Below, piece by piece: positions 44,804 through 55,012 of a DNA stretch of 64,000 nt. Both the position numbers and the translations under genes were made by a program. How positions within the stretch are numbered: the first letter of the stretch is position 1; each line of letters starts with the position of its first letter. The notes beneath the pieces are model-generated. The model had not been told where the DNA came from and searched no databases. It was given only the letters and a program-made list of their open reading frames with translations. Source of the DNA: Hymenopellis radicata (Eukaryota > Basidiomycota > Agaricomycetes > Agaricales > Physalacriaceae); contig JADNRX010000201.1 of NCBI GenBank assembly GCA_015501595.1, positions 39,197 through 103,196 of the forward strand, written 5' to 3'.

Positions 44804-46347
44804 ATGGCTGCTAGCTTCAACATATCTGCGACCTTCTTCGCTTTGGACGGAACGAAGGTCTCACAGCGCAATGCAAGGGCCTCCGGGGTATGACATTTAA
44901 TCCCTTCCGAGAGCAAACTCATCTGACATCATTCCACATCTAGGGTATCATTCCGAAATCTGCCAGCGCACAATCCACAGCGAAAGACCAAGCCAGTCTT
45001 GCTCTCCAGGATGATGAGGTATGTACCTGTTAGTGTGGTGTTGCGATATCGCCAACCCTCTTTCCGCAGGGTAGCGAGACGTTAAGCGTCTATGGCACCT
45101 GCGCCTCTCGCTTTAGTGGCTTGTCTTCTCCAACTTCTCTAGACGACATACATCCCCTCTTGACCCCTCTACATTCTCCTCCTGCGTTCGAGTCCCACGC
45201 AGTCCAGACGATCCCGTATTGCATGGACGACACCGAAACTATGTCACACAAGATTTCCGCAATCCACTCTAATCCCTGCCCATCCTGCGACCCACTTAAA
45301 TCCTACCTCCTCGAGCAGTCCATCCGAATGGAGGACGAGCGTTCGTGCGCTCGCAATCAGCATTCCCGGTATCAGGCATTTACGCGAGATCTCATGGAGA
45401 GCCTCCGCTCCTTCGACTCTGTCCGTGATCAAATACGTCTAGAACGCGACAGTATGGAGGCCCGTCTGAACGAGGTGATTCGCGAGAAGGCGGTGTTACT
45501 GGAGGCGTATAAGGACTACAAGCAGGCGACACTAGATCTCCAATCGGAAGTAGCAGCTCTGAAAATGGACCGAGCGCGCCTGGAGCGTGAACGTGCTGCG
45601 CTCCGAGCTCGCCTTGATAGTGCTGATCAGGCCGCATCCGAGGCAGAGAATCTCGAGCATGCGATACAGAAGAGCAATCGCCTCGCTCGACTAAACACAG
45701 CACGTTTGCGCGCTGAAATGTCTGCCCTTCGTGACCAGCTCTCTCAGACGCAGGCAGAGCTGAGCGTCAGCCGTTCAAAGTGCAAGATACTTGAACTAGA
45801 TAGTCTGGAGCGCGCGCAGGAGAAGAGGGAGCGCGAGGAGAAAGCTCGAGAGGAAAGGAAGCGACGGCGCGAAGAGGAGGAACGGGAGAAGAGGTGTACG
45901 AAGGCTCTCGTGGCAGAGGAGCAGCGATGTCGTCGGCGTGACCGGGACCAATTCGGTGTCGGGGATGGGCCGTGGACGGATGAGAAGGCGCTGAAACGGT
46001 CTGGGACTCTACTCAAAGAATTCCAGAATGTGACGTACACCATCGATGGACGACCTCCGACGATACGAAGCATCCCTTGGCCGGTCCTTGTTGATCCACG
46101 AGAGTTTCAGCTGAAGCAGTTGTTGACGGGGGATCTCGTGGGCCAGTTTCTGCGGGTACTGAAGTCATCGTTGAACGAAGAACACTTCAGGTCGCATGTG
46201 ATGAAGCTGAAGGTTGTTTTCCACCCGGACAAGTGGCAGTCGAGGAGCTTGTTGAAGACGGTGTTGGATGATAGTTTGAAGAAGGAGCTGGAAACGGCGG
46301 GTAATGCGGTTTCTCAAGCTGTTAATGCCTTTTCGGCTGACCAGTAG
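44804..46347 (+). CDS. Coiled-coil protein with C-terminal J-domain-like HPD motif, 478 aa
   Basis: Exons 44804-44887, 44944-45018, 45070-46347, phases exact. Long coiled coil from about residue 120 to 320 (heptad-rich, e.g. LQSEVAALKMDRARLERER, then a KREREEKAREERKRRREEE charged helix). After a linker comes a conserved C-terminal module with FQNVTYTIDGRPPT, IPWPVL and a helix followed by KVVFHPDKW (His438-Pro-Asp). HPD between helices is the Hsp70-activating signature of J domains, so a co-chaperone-like role is possible, but the rest of a canonical J domain is not evident. The start is the first Met giving phase-consistent short exons and is moderately certain. Confidence 0.6.
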
Positions 46348-46526
46348 ACATTGGTATGTGACTGATGCTGTACCACTACTACGATTTACTGTATTCTAGT
46401 ACCTAGTGTACTCTTGGCTTTTAATTATAATGGCGGGCGCCTTACTCGGTTGACATGTTCAAGGAAGTGGTAAACATAAGCGTCGATAAATGCACAGTCT
46501 GATTTGTACACGATACAGAACAATAT

Positions 46527-47990
46527 TCAATCGACTCCATTCTGATTGACGCTAAGGCTCTCATTTTCCCAGTACCACCGCGGCAGAAAGCCCACTCGAT
46601 CCTCGCCTCCCACAACTTCTTCCACGCGCTGATCATCTAATTTCACGATAGATGTACCCACTTTCGGCGTGAACTTAACTCGCCACACCGTCTCCGGTTG
46701 CCGATCTTGAGTTTGCTGAATAATGTTGCGCAAAAAGATAATAAACTGCTGCCACCAATCCAGATAAACGCGTGGATCCCATGCCCCTGACTTGTTGCGC
46801 ACGGAAAGCGGTATGTTTCTGGTTTCGAGGGTTTCGACATATCTTATTACTCCGCGGTCAGTCCTGTATCCAACGATGATCTTCTACAGATGATGGACTG
46901 AATTGAGTCAAGGCGATTGAGAAGAAAATACGGTGAATACGCACTGGTACTCCAAGGAGGAACGATTGAATGTAAAACCTGAGCAACTTTCTGTCATGAT
47001 GCGTTCAGCCCCAATGGTTTCAGATGTACAAAGCGCCCTACTGTGAGTAGTAAGGTGAATTCTGTGATCCAACTCCGACGGTCTTCAGTTCCACGAAGGA
47101 ACGCGTATTCCCCGCCTCGTTATCTCCAGCATATCGATCTACGACATAGGTCATTGAGTATATTGATCAACGGTGTTACCGAACGAATAACCTTCGACGC
47201 AATCAACCTCTCCGCCTATTAACAACTGCGTATCGCCCAGATGGAGCTTGACGACATTCCCCCACTGTACATTGGTATTGACGTCTCCTCCCCACCCTGC
47301 AAGTGGGTCACCAGACGCGCGTCGAGAGGTAGACGCTTGGGGAAGCGGAGGTGTAGCTGACGTAGCATACGATTCAAATGCATATCCATAATACATTTGT
47401 TTCCGCTGACGGGCACTAACTTTTTTCTTTCTGTCGTGCTGCTCATCAATTATCATTCAAAACCAAAAAGGAATGCGTACCGTTCCAGTTCGTCATCCGA
47501 GATGTATTGCCCAAAGTACAACGTTCCATTCACATACATGACGTTTACTTCGCATTCGTCGCGCTCTAGGTACGGCGCGATCAAAACCCTGGAATACAAT
47601 CAGCGACGGGTTCAGACCATTAATCGCGACGTACTTGGTGATAACCCCGCGCCACGAGACCACCCCGTTGGACAGATTAGTCCCACGTTCGTTCTTCGCA
47701 CGCTGAAATGCCTCGAGAACGGGATCAATCCGTCCTTTATCCTCATGAAGAATGAAGCGGTTGTACCCATACGAAAGGTCTGCCTTCGATGGCGGCTTTA
47801 CATAATACCTGAGGGCGGAGGTGTCCCATTGGACCGTGCGGGTGGTGTCGTACGAGAAGGAGATAATAGAAGTCCGAGTCTCGAACTCGGGAGGCTGGCC
47901 GGTCGTAGGCAGCGTGTTGGTGTTAGGGTACATGAGCTGCGGTGCAGATCTTCGCAGTTCAAGTGTTCCAAAGTGCGAAGGGTCGGACAT
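46527..47990 (-). CDS. RAI1: RAI1/DXO-family RNA 5'-end decapping/deNADding enzyme, copy 1 (catalytic motifs present)
   Basis: RAI1/DXO proteins remove incomplete or non-canonical 5' ends of RNA (pyrophosphate or NAD caps); Rai1 also partners the nuclear exonuclease Rat1. Six exons: 47990-47635, 47588-47481, 47415-47192, 47138-47042, 46990-46945, 46883-46527 (395 aa, phases exact). Landmarks: ISFSYD, ALRYYVKPP (conserved Arg), WRGVITK, YYGYAFESY, VNTNVQW, metal-binding GGEVDC (EhD motif), FVELKT (EhK motif), QSFLLGVP, IIVGYRT, AWDPRVYL, VWRVKF, DRVGFLPRWYW. All named acidic motifs are intact, so it is the likely working enzyme of the cluster. Confidence 0.88.
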
Positions 47991-48514
47991 CGAATGCAAG
48001 AGAGCACTGGACCAGCGAGAGTCGTTCACAAGTCGGTTCGGCGGAGGACCTGATGGTGGGACTCAGAGAAGAGGTCGTGCGAGGATTTTGGTGTCTGGAC
48101 TTCGGCACGATGGCGGCCTGATGAGGTCGCATTTAGAGAGGTTACAAAAAGTGACAGTGCGTCCAGTTCGGTGATTGTAGGCGGGTACAAGGATACTTTG
48201 GGGGTGCTTTTAAAAGATGAGTTGATTGGATACTCATCATTGGGTGCCCAGATCGGAGGGGCGGTCCGGTCAATTCCGGCCTCCAAAAGGTCCGGCAGTC
48301 CCGGCACTTGTCTTTCAACCTTCATCATAGTGGTCAGCCTCAACTCATACTCATGAGCTTATGCATTTTCAATCGACTTCTGCGTCTAAAATCAATGAAT
48401 GTCCAACTGGATTCCTTTGGGGCTGCTTCAAAGGGGCATAAGCGGCTCATCAACATGACCAAGACTTACATGCACTCCTCTGGCGCCTACCAACATCGCC
48501 TCCTTAGCTACTCT

Positions 48515-49875
48515 ATGATCAGGGCACTTGACATCCAAAATGATTCTGGTACTGGTGCCAGAGCATGGACTGGTCCGACTTTCGAATGTCTAAACTCCAT
48601 CATCTCGTTCTCCTACGACTCCAACCGTACCCAGAAGTTTGATGACTCGGCGCGGCGATACTTTGTGGATCCTCCCGTCGGTGCCCAGCTCTCGTATGGA
48701 TACGATGACTGGGTTCCACCCCCAACGGAGGACGGCAAGCTCGACGACCTGCTGCGGGCTATCAGTCGCGCACGAAGTGCGGGAAACCTCGATCTATCGC
48801 AGATCAATGCGATAGCCTTGCGCGGGGTGATGACCAGGTACGTTGGGCACGTCTGGTCCTCGATTTCTGTAACCCGCCATCGTAGGATCATGGTCCCGAA
48901 CCCCCATGACGGCTGTGAAATCAATGTAATGATTGTCAATGATATCATGTACTTGGAAGAGCACATCTCCGACGAGAGAATGCAGCAACAGTACGTTTAG
49001 CGTTGATTTCCCGTATCCTTTATGCTGCTGAGCTTTGTGTAGGGATAACATGCCAGAGCATCAACGAAAGCCGTCTTACTATGGTCAAGCATTCTATTCT
49101 TACGCGACGACACAGACACCTCCTACAGGCGAACGCACTGGTGTAGAAGGGGGTCCTCCAAGTTGGGGCGGGGCTGTCAGAAACCATGTATCGTGGTGCC
49201 ATGTCGTGGAGAAGGAACTCGGGGGCGTTCGATTACTCATGGGCGGAGAGATCCATTGCACTCGAGGTGGTTATACGTTCTGTTCAAGCCGCTGAGCGTT
49301 CAGCCTATTGACATTGCCTTGCAAAGGTCTGGGAAAGGGTACAGAATCGTTCGTGCAACTCAAAACATCTCTCCCCATACGAAAAAGTAGAAGGGGTGAC
49401 TCGGACAAGGAGAAATATAATAGGTGAATTTCACGGCCATGGACATCGGACCTGAGAGCGCTGACAGTCTGTAGGAAGTTGATCAAATGCTACTTCCAGT
49501 CGCTTCTTCTGGGAACGCCGGTGTGTGAGTTCGCTTTTTAAAGCATCGCAGACTTATAATCCGCCTAGGAGATTGTCATTGGATTTTCGGTCGCCGTCCG
49601 GGGAAGTGACCTCTGTCGAGTCGTTGAAGACTGCAGATATACCACAAACTGTCGAACGGAATCTAGAGGACCATGTGAAGTGGTGGGCTCAGTTATATGC
49701 TGATTTGCGTCAAAGAATGAACGGTGGAAAGCCAGAGACCGTGTGGCGAGTTAGGCTGGATACAAAGAACTCCCACATGGATATTGTTAAATTGGACGGT
49801 GCGGGAGAGAATTCGGAGGGCAGAGTGGGATTTTTGCCGCGGTGGTACTGGGATGAGTTGAGATTGGATGTATAA
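48515..49875 (+). CDS. RAI1/DXO-family protein, copy 2 (predicted inactive; one extra T)
   Basis: Inverted near-duplicate of copy 3 (50832-52207). Exons 48515-48837, 48886-48990, 49043-49266, 49327-49423, 49475-49520, 49569-49875; 366 aa once one T of a T4 run near 49580 is discounted (copy 3 has T3). Fold landmarks are kept (ISFSYD, RRYFVDPP, YYGQAFYSY, WRVRL, RVGFLPRWYWDE). However, the metal motif GEVDC reads GEIHC (Asp to His) and ELKT reads QLKT (Glu to Gln). The start region of copy 3 is deleted here and the frame opens at an ATG (MIRALDIQND) formed at the junction. Probably a pseudoenzyme; an RNA- or partner-binding role is speculation. Confidence 0.8.
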
Positions 49876-50831
49876 GTAAGGAGGATATCATTCTGTTTGT
49901 GTTAACGATCTTCCCAGTTCTGTCCTACCGACCCACTTGGCACAGTTCTGAGTACTCAACCGGCTTTACTGTTACAGATGAGAATTAAGGCAGCATCAAT
50001 TACATGTATCATAAGTCACAAGATCTCCGACTGAGGCCTCACACTCCAGCAGTCAGCGCCGCGGTTCGTCATCCTCCCCCACACAAGCAACCCGTGCACT
50101 CCACACCGCAGAGACCTCAGGGTGCTCCTGCCGGTACTTGTGCTCAAGGCGCATCACCTTCGAGAATCCGGAGTACACGCCCATTGCCTGCTCGTAGCGT
50201 GCTGAAAGGGGCCGATGTGGCCAGGAAAGAAGCATCCATCTCATTGAAGCTTACCATGACATCATCCATTGAGGTCAGCATCCAGGTCCTCAGCAACTTA
50301 GAGATCGCGTTCCGTCCAAGCAGAAACATCCAAGGGAGAATCGAGCGCCGCATCATCTGAGCCGCCGCCGTCAGTTAGCAGGGGTGCTTCATCGTCATGG
50401 CCCTGCGCCACGGCGCCTCCGTCGGTTCTGCTCTCCTGCTCGTTGAGTCCGTCGTTGGCGCCACCAGTGCATTCGGCGCGTCTGCGTTTGGTGGATGAAA
50501 TGGCGGAGCCTGTGGTCTGCTCTGCGACGGTCACAATACCCTGGACTTGTTCGAGCTCACGAAGAATGTTGTGCGACGCTCGGAACAGGCCCCAAGTAAA
50601 TCTTACATACACGTCCATTGGGTGAATACGGGCTGGAATCTGGACGGCTCGGAGATGATAGTCCGCTACGAAATCCGCCAACGCATCTGTGATACACACA
50701 GACAGCCATGCATGAATATGGCGCGAAAACGAAATGTCCCAAATCCATACATTCATTATATATATGCCAAGTGGGTCGATATGACAGAACTGGGAAGATC
50801 GTTAACACGAACAAAATGATACCCTCGTTAC
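49876..50831 (-). other. Spacer of the RAI1/DXO inverted pair, with a broken coding-like region
   Basis: The outer about 80 bp on each side are the 3' flanks of the two inverted genes. The minus strand from 50756 to 50053 looks coding: LRAVQIPARIHPMDVYVRF, ILRELEQVQGIVTVAE, SSTKRRRAEC, an acidic stretch, then a possible intron (GTAAGC...TTCAG) and GVYSGFSKVMRLEHKYRQ. A TAA and a TGA interrupt the path between the first part and the intron, so it is either a pseudogene or misread. No family recognised. Confidence 0.35.
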
Positions 50832-52207
50832 TCATACATCCAATCCCAACTCATCCCAGTACCACCGCGGCAAAAATCCCACTCTGCCCTCCGAATTCTC
50901 TCCCGCACCGTCCAATTCAACCATATCCATGTGGGAATTCTTTGTATCCAGCCTAACTCGCCACACGGTCTCTGGCTTTCCACCATTCATTCTCTGACGC
51001 AAATCAGCATATAACTGAGCCCACCACTTGACATGGACCCCTAGATTCCGTTCGACAGCTTGTGGTATATCTGCAGTCTTCAACGACTCCACAGAGGTCA
51101 CTTCCCCGGACGGCGACCGAAATCCAATGACAATCTCCTAGGCGGATCATAACTTGTCTGCGATGCTTTAAAAAGCAAACTCACGCACCGGCGTTCCCAG
51201 AAGAAGTGACTGGAAGTAGGATTTGATCAACTTCCTATCAACTGTTAGCGCCATCAGGTACGTGCATCGCCGTTGCATTCACCTACTTATTATATTTCTC
51301 CTTGTCACCCCTTCTACCTTTTCGTACGGGGAGAGATGTTTTGAGCTGCACGAACGATTCTGTACCGTTTCCCAGACCTTTGCGAGGCAATGTCAATAGG
51401 CTGAACGCTCAGCGGCAACAGAACGTATACTAACCACCTCGAGTGCAATGGATCTCTCCGCCCATGAGTAATCGTACACCCCCGAGTTCCTTCTCTACGA
51501 CATGGCACCACGATACATGGTTTCTGACAGCGCCGCCCCAACCGGGAGGGCCCCCTTCTACACCAGTGCGTTCGCCTGTCGGAGGCGTGTGTGTCGTTGC
51601 GTAAGAATAGAATGCTTGGCCATAGTAAGCCGCCTTTCGTTGATGCTCTGGCATGTTCTCCCTATACAAAGCTCAGCATAAAGCGCGCTGGAAATCAACG
51701 GTGAACGTACTCTTGCTGCATTCTCTCGTCGGAGATGTGCTCTTCCAAGTACATGATATCATTGACAAGCATGACATTGAATTCCCAGTCGTCATGGGGG
51801 CTGGGGACGATGATCCTACGATAGCGGGTTACAAAAATCGAGGACCAGACGTGCCCAACGTACCGAGTCATCGCCCCGCGCCAGGCTATCGCATTGATCT
51901 GCGATAGATCGAGGTTTCCCGCCCTTTGCGCACGACTGATAGCCCGCAGCAGGTCGTCGAGCTTGCCATCCTCCGTTGGGGGCGGAACCCAGTCATCGTA
52001 TCCATACGAGAGCTGGGCACCTATGGGAGGATCCACAAAGTATCGCCGCGCCGAGTCGTCAAACTTCTGGGTATGGTTGGAGTCGTAGGAGAACGAGATG
52101 ATGGGTTTTAGACATTCGAACGTCGGACAAGTCCATGCTCTGGCACCCGTACCAGAATCGTTTTGGATGTCAGGTGCACTGGCAGCCTGCAGAGGAATTT
52201 CCGACAT
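50832..52207 (-). CDS. RAI1/DXO-family protein, copy 3 (intact frame, predicted inactive)
   Basis: Exons 52207-51864, 51815-51711, 51661-51438, 51377-51287, 51234-51189, 51137-50832; 371 aa, phases exact, no frameshift. Same exon structure as copies 1 and 2, so all three arose from one intron-containing ancestor. Carries the same two substitutions as copy 2: GGEIHC instead of GGEVDC and FVQLKT instead of FVELKT. An Asp and a Glu that bind the divalent metals in characterised DXO/Rai1 enzymes are therefore replaced by His and Gln. Also lacks the APYLERD acidic segment seen after GVITK in copy 1. The open frame with consistent splicing suggests it is still maintained. Confidence 0.85.
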
Positions 52208-52785
52208 TTTTAATGGAAATCACAGAGTAGCTAAGGAGGCGATGTTGGTAGGCGCCAGAGGAGTGCGTGCGAGTTCTTGGTCATGGTGATGGGCCGCTTA
52301 TGCCCCTTTGAAGCACAGCCAAAGGAAGAAGATTGGACATTGATTGATTTTAGACGCAGAAGCATTGAAGGAGGAGCCCGAAACAGCCGAGCGTGAGGCA
52401 ACAGGATGGGCGGATGGGCACGAAGGATTTGGGTCTTGAGATGGAAAGCTGGACAGTGAAGAAAGGACGCGACGAGCGCGCCGAAAGAAGTTGAGAGTAA
52501 AGCAATTCCAAATTATGATTATGTGTGCGTCATTATGCACGGTCTTGATCGCCGAAACACGTGTCGTGCCTGCTGTCAGCAAAGTGACTGTGTCGCATTT
52601 CTGTCTCTTACTTCCGCACTTGCAACTTGTGTGTGTTGTCGTGGCTATCGCTCTTGCTTTTTCTTTCTCGGTTAACCGTGGGCTTTTTGCTTGGGCAAAC
52701 TGCGCGGATAAGGCCTTTGGTTCGGTTTATTCGCCGCTGCCAAATTTATTCACGGCAAGGAACGATTTGACGGCAGGAGCGTAGG
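52208..52785. other. Intergenic, end of the inverted-repeat arm
   Basis: 52208 to about 52370 is the upstream flank of copy 3 and matches the sequence before copy 2 in inverse orientation. The rest is the promoter region of the GT15 gene. No gene seen. Confidence 0.5.
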
Positions 52786-54294
52786 ATGAACACAGCGGCG
52801 CGGTATATTCTGTTGATTCTCGGCGTTGTGGTACGTTTCTATGTTCTCCGCCTGTGACACGTCTATCATGTACGCCACAGATCACTATCCACTACACCCT
52901 CACGCTCCTCCACGAGCCATACGGGCGCGCCGCCAAGGATTTCTTCTCTTCCCCCGATGTCGACCCGACGAGCGTTCCGTTAGAATACTATGTTCCTCCT
53001 GGTATGCACGATCCAGTACTCTATCATCATCTTACCCCCACCGTAGACTCGGAATCCCTTATTCCAGGCGAAGACTCGGAATCCATTATTCCGGGGAACA
53101 CCACCGCACGCGCCAACGCTGCGTTCGTAATCTTGGCCCGTAACAGCGATATCGACAACACGGTGCGCAGCATACGGGAGATGGAGGAGCGCTTTAATCG
53201 CCGTTTTGGGTACCCTTACGTGCTGCTAAACGAGGTCGAATTTACGGAGGAATTCAAAGAGTGCGTTCTTTTATCCTACTTTTCGTTTGTGGACTGATAA
53301 GCTGTAGACGCGTATCCGTGTTGACATCGGCAAAGATGGAATTTGGGTTATACCGCCGGAGCATTGGTACCAGCCTCACTGGATAGACGAAGACCGGGCG
53401 GCTAAGGCGCGGGCAGACATGGTCAAGGATGGGATCATATATGCCGGTGAGTGACGCTGGCCTTAATAACTTTCCCCGCTCACAGTGCCGCCTCAGGCAG
53501 CGTCGCGTATCGCAACATGTGCCGGTTCAACTCTGGTTTCTTCTTCAAGCACCCTTTACTCCTACCGTACCGCTGGTACTGGCGAATTGAACCTGATGTG
53601 CATTTTCACTGCGACATGCAGTACGATCCGTTTGTCTTTATGGAGCAGAATAAGAAGGTTTATGGTGAGGCATGTAACATTCTGATTACCGCCATGCTAA
53701 TTAAATGAGGTAGGATTCACGATAACCATGTACGAATTTGAAAAGACTATCCCGACGCTATGGGGGCACGTCAAGGAGTTTATGCGGCTGCATCCCGAAC
53801 ACGTCGCGAAAGATAATGCCATGGATTTCCAGAGCGGGGATGGCGGCGAGACGTATAATTTGTGCCATTTCTGGTCAAACTTTGAAATCGCGGATATGGA
53901 GTTTTGGCGGGGGGCCGCGTACCAGGATTTCTTTGCGTATCTCGAAAAGCAAGGTATGCTGGTCGTGTTGTCGTTTACTCTCGCTCATCTCACCAGGCGG
54001 GTTCTATTATGAACGTTGGGGTGACGCGCCTGTGCATTCGATCGCGGCGAACATCTTTGCGAGCAAGGAACAGGTGCATTTCTTTGATGATATAGGTGCG
54101 CGTTTTGCCGCTCCTTCTTCGAGGTAACTGACACTCGCGCAGGTTACGAGCACAACCCCTACACCCACTGCCCGCGGGACGAGGCTGTGTGGCGGGCAGG
54201 AAGGTGTAGCTGCGATCGGGCACGCAGCTTTGATTATGATGGATATTCGTGTCTGAGCAAGTGGGATCGACTGGTCGGCGAGCGGGGGAGGTAG
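52786..54294 (+). CDS. GT15 alpha-1,2-mannosyltransferase (KRE2/MNT1 family), one frameshift
   Basis: Golgi enzyme adding mannose from GDP-mannose to N- and O-linked glycans. Exons 52786-52830, 52881-53260, 53308-53446, 53497-53664, 53714-53953, 53997-54095, 54143-54294. The frame closes to 407 aa if one G is added in the GGG at 53345-53347 (MEFGVIPPEHW). N-terminal type II anchor ([19 protein letters not shown]), stalk, then catalytic domain: [50 protein letters not shown]-like [41 protein letters not shown] (nucleophile Glu region), [10 protein letters not shown], and C-terminal Cys pairs HCPRD and RCSCD. Length and motif order match the family. Confidence 0.88.
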
Positions 54295-55012
54295 GCGGGA
54301 CTTTTTGTGATCTAAGCAGTGGAATCTATGCTAGCTCATCCCATTGTTTTCAAAAGTTGATTCATTGTATTAATACTTATATACACTTAGATGCATGCAT
54401 GTTGTAGGCTGACAACCTGTAGGATGACTAGCTAGGTGTTCCAACTGGAGGAAACCTTTTTGGTAACGGTTGTTGCTTGATTCTACAGCATCTGTTCAGG
54501 ACAGAATTACATAGAAGTTGCAGAGATGTTCTCTCCAGGGCCGAATTTTGGCAGCTTGAGGCCTGGGGCATACAGGAATAACAATAATGAACTGTGAGGA
54601 CAACCTGGAAATATGCTTCACACTAAGTAGAACAAAATTGGGACTCCAACAAAAAGTGTATGTGCAAGTGATGCCTACGCCACAGCTTGGAGCCCGCTGT
54701 ATACCCTCCATTTGAAAGAACTTTACCCGATTTCCGTTGGCGCAGCAGTGATCGGGCAGTTCGCCGTTGGTGTGCCTCTGTGTAATCATGTTTACGCTGG
54801 TGCGATCTGACATACGTCACGGGCCATTTCATTTCCCGTGTCTCCCAGCTTGCCTCTTTCTTAGTCACTTGTTTGGCGGAGGCGGATATCACAACTTCTC
54901 ATTCTCTTTCTCTCCTGCCACGATACGACTGTCCTATTTGAGCGCTACGGAGCATCTTACGCGACGTAAGACGGATACCCGATAGATTCTGCACGAGCAA
55001 CACGTAGCACCC
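54295..55012. other. Intergenic, no gene seen
   Basis: 3' flank of the GT15 gene and promoter of the IML2-like gene. Only chance frames. Confidence 0.45.

Noticed and set aside
44584..44922. Minus-strand frame starting MSLLSEGIKC
   Set aside because: Overlaps exon 1 and the first intron of the plus-strand coiled-coil gene, whose exons have exact phases; taken as an antisense shadow.
52491..52784. Hydrophobic plus-strand frame before the GT15 gene
   Set aside because: Could be a membrane peptide but lies in the promoter of the next gene, with no conserved motif or splice context.
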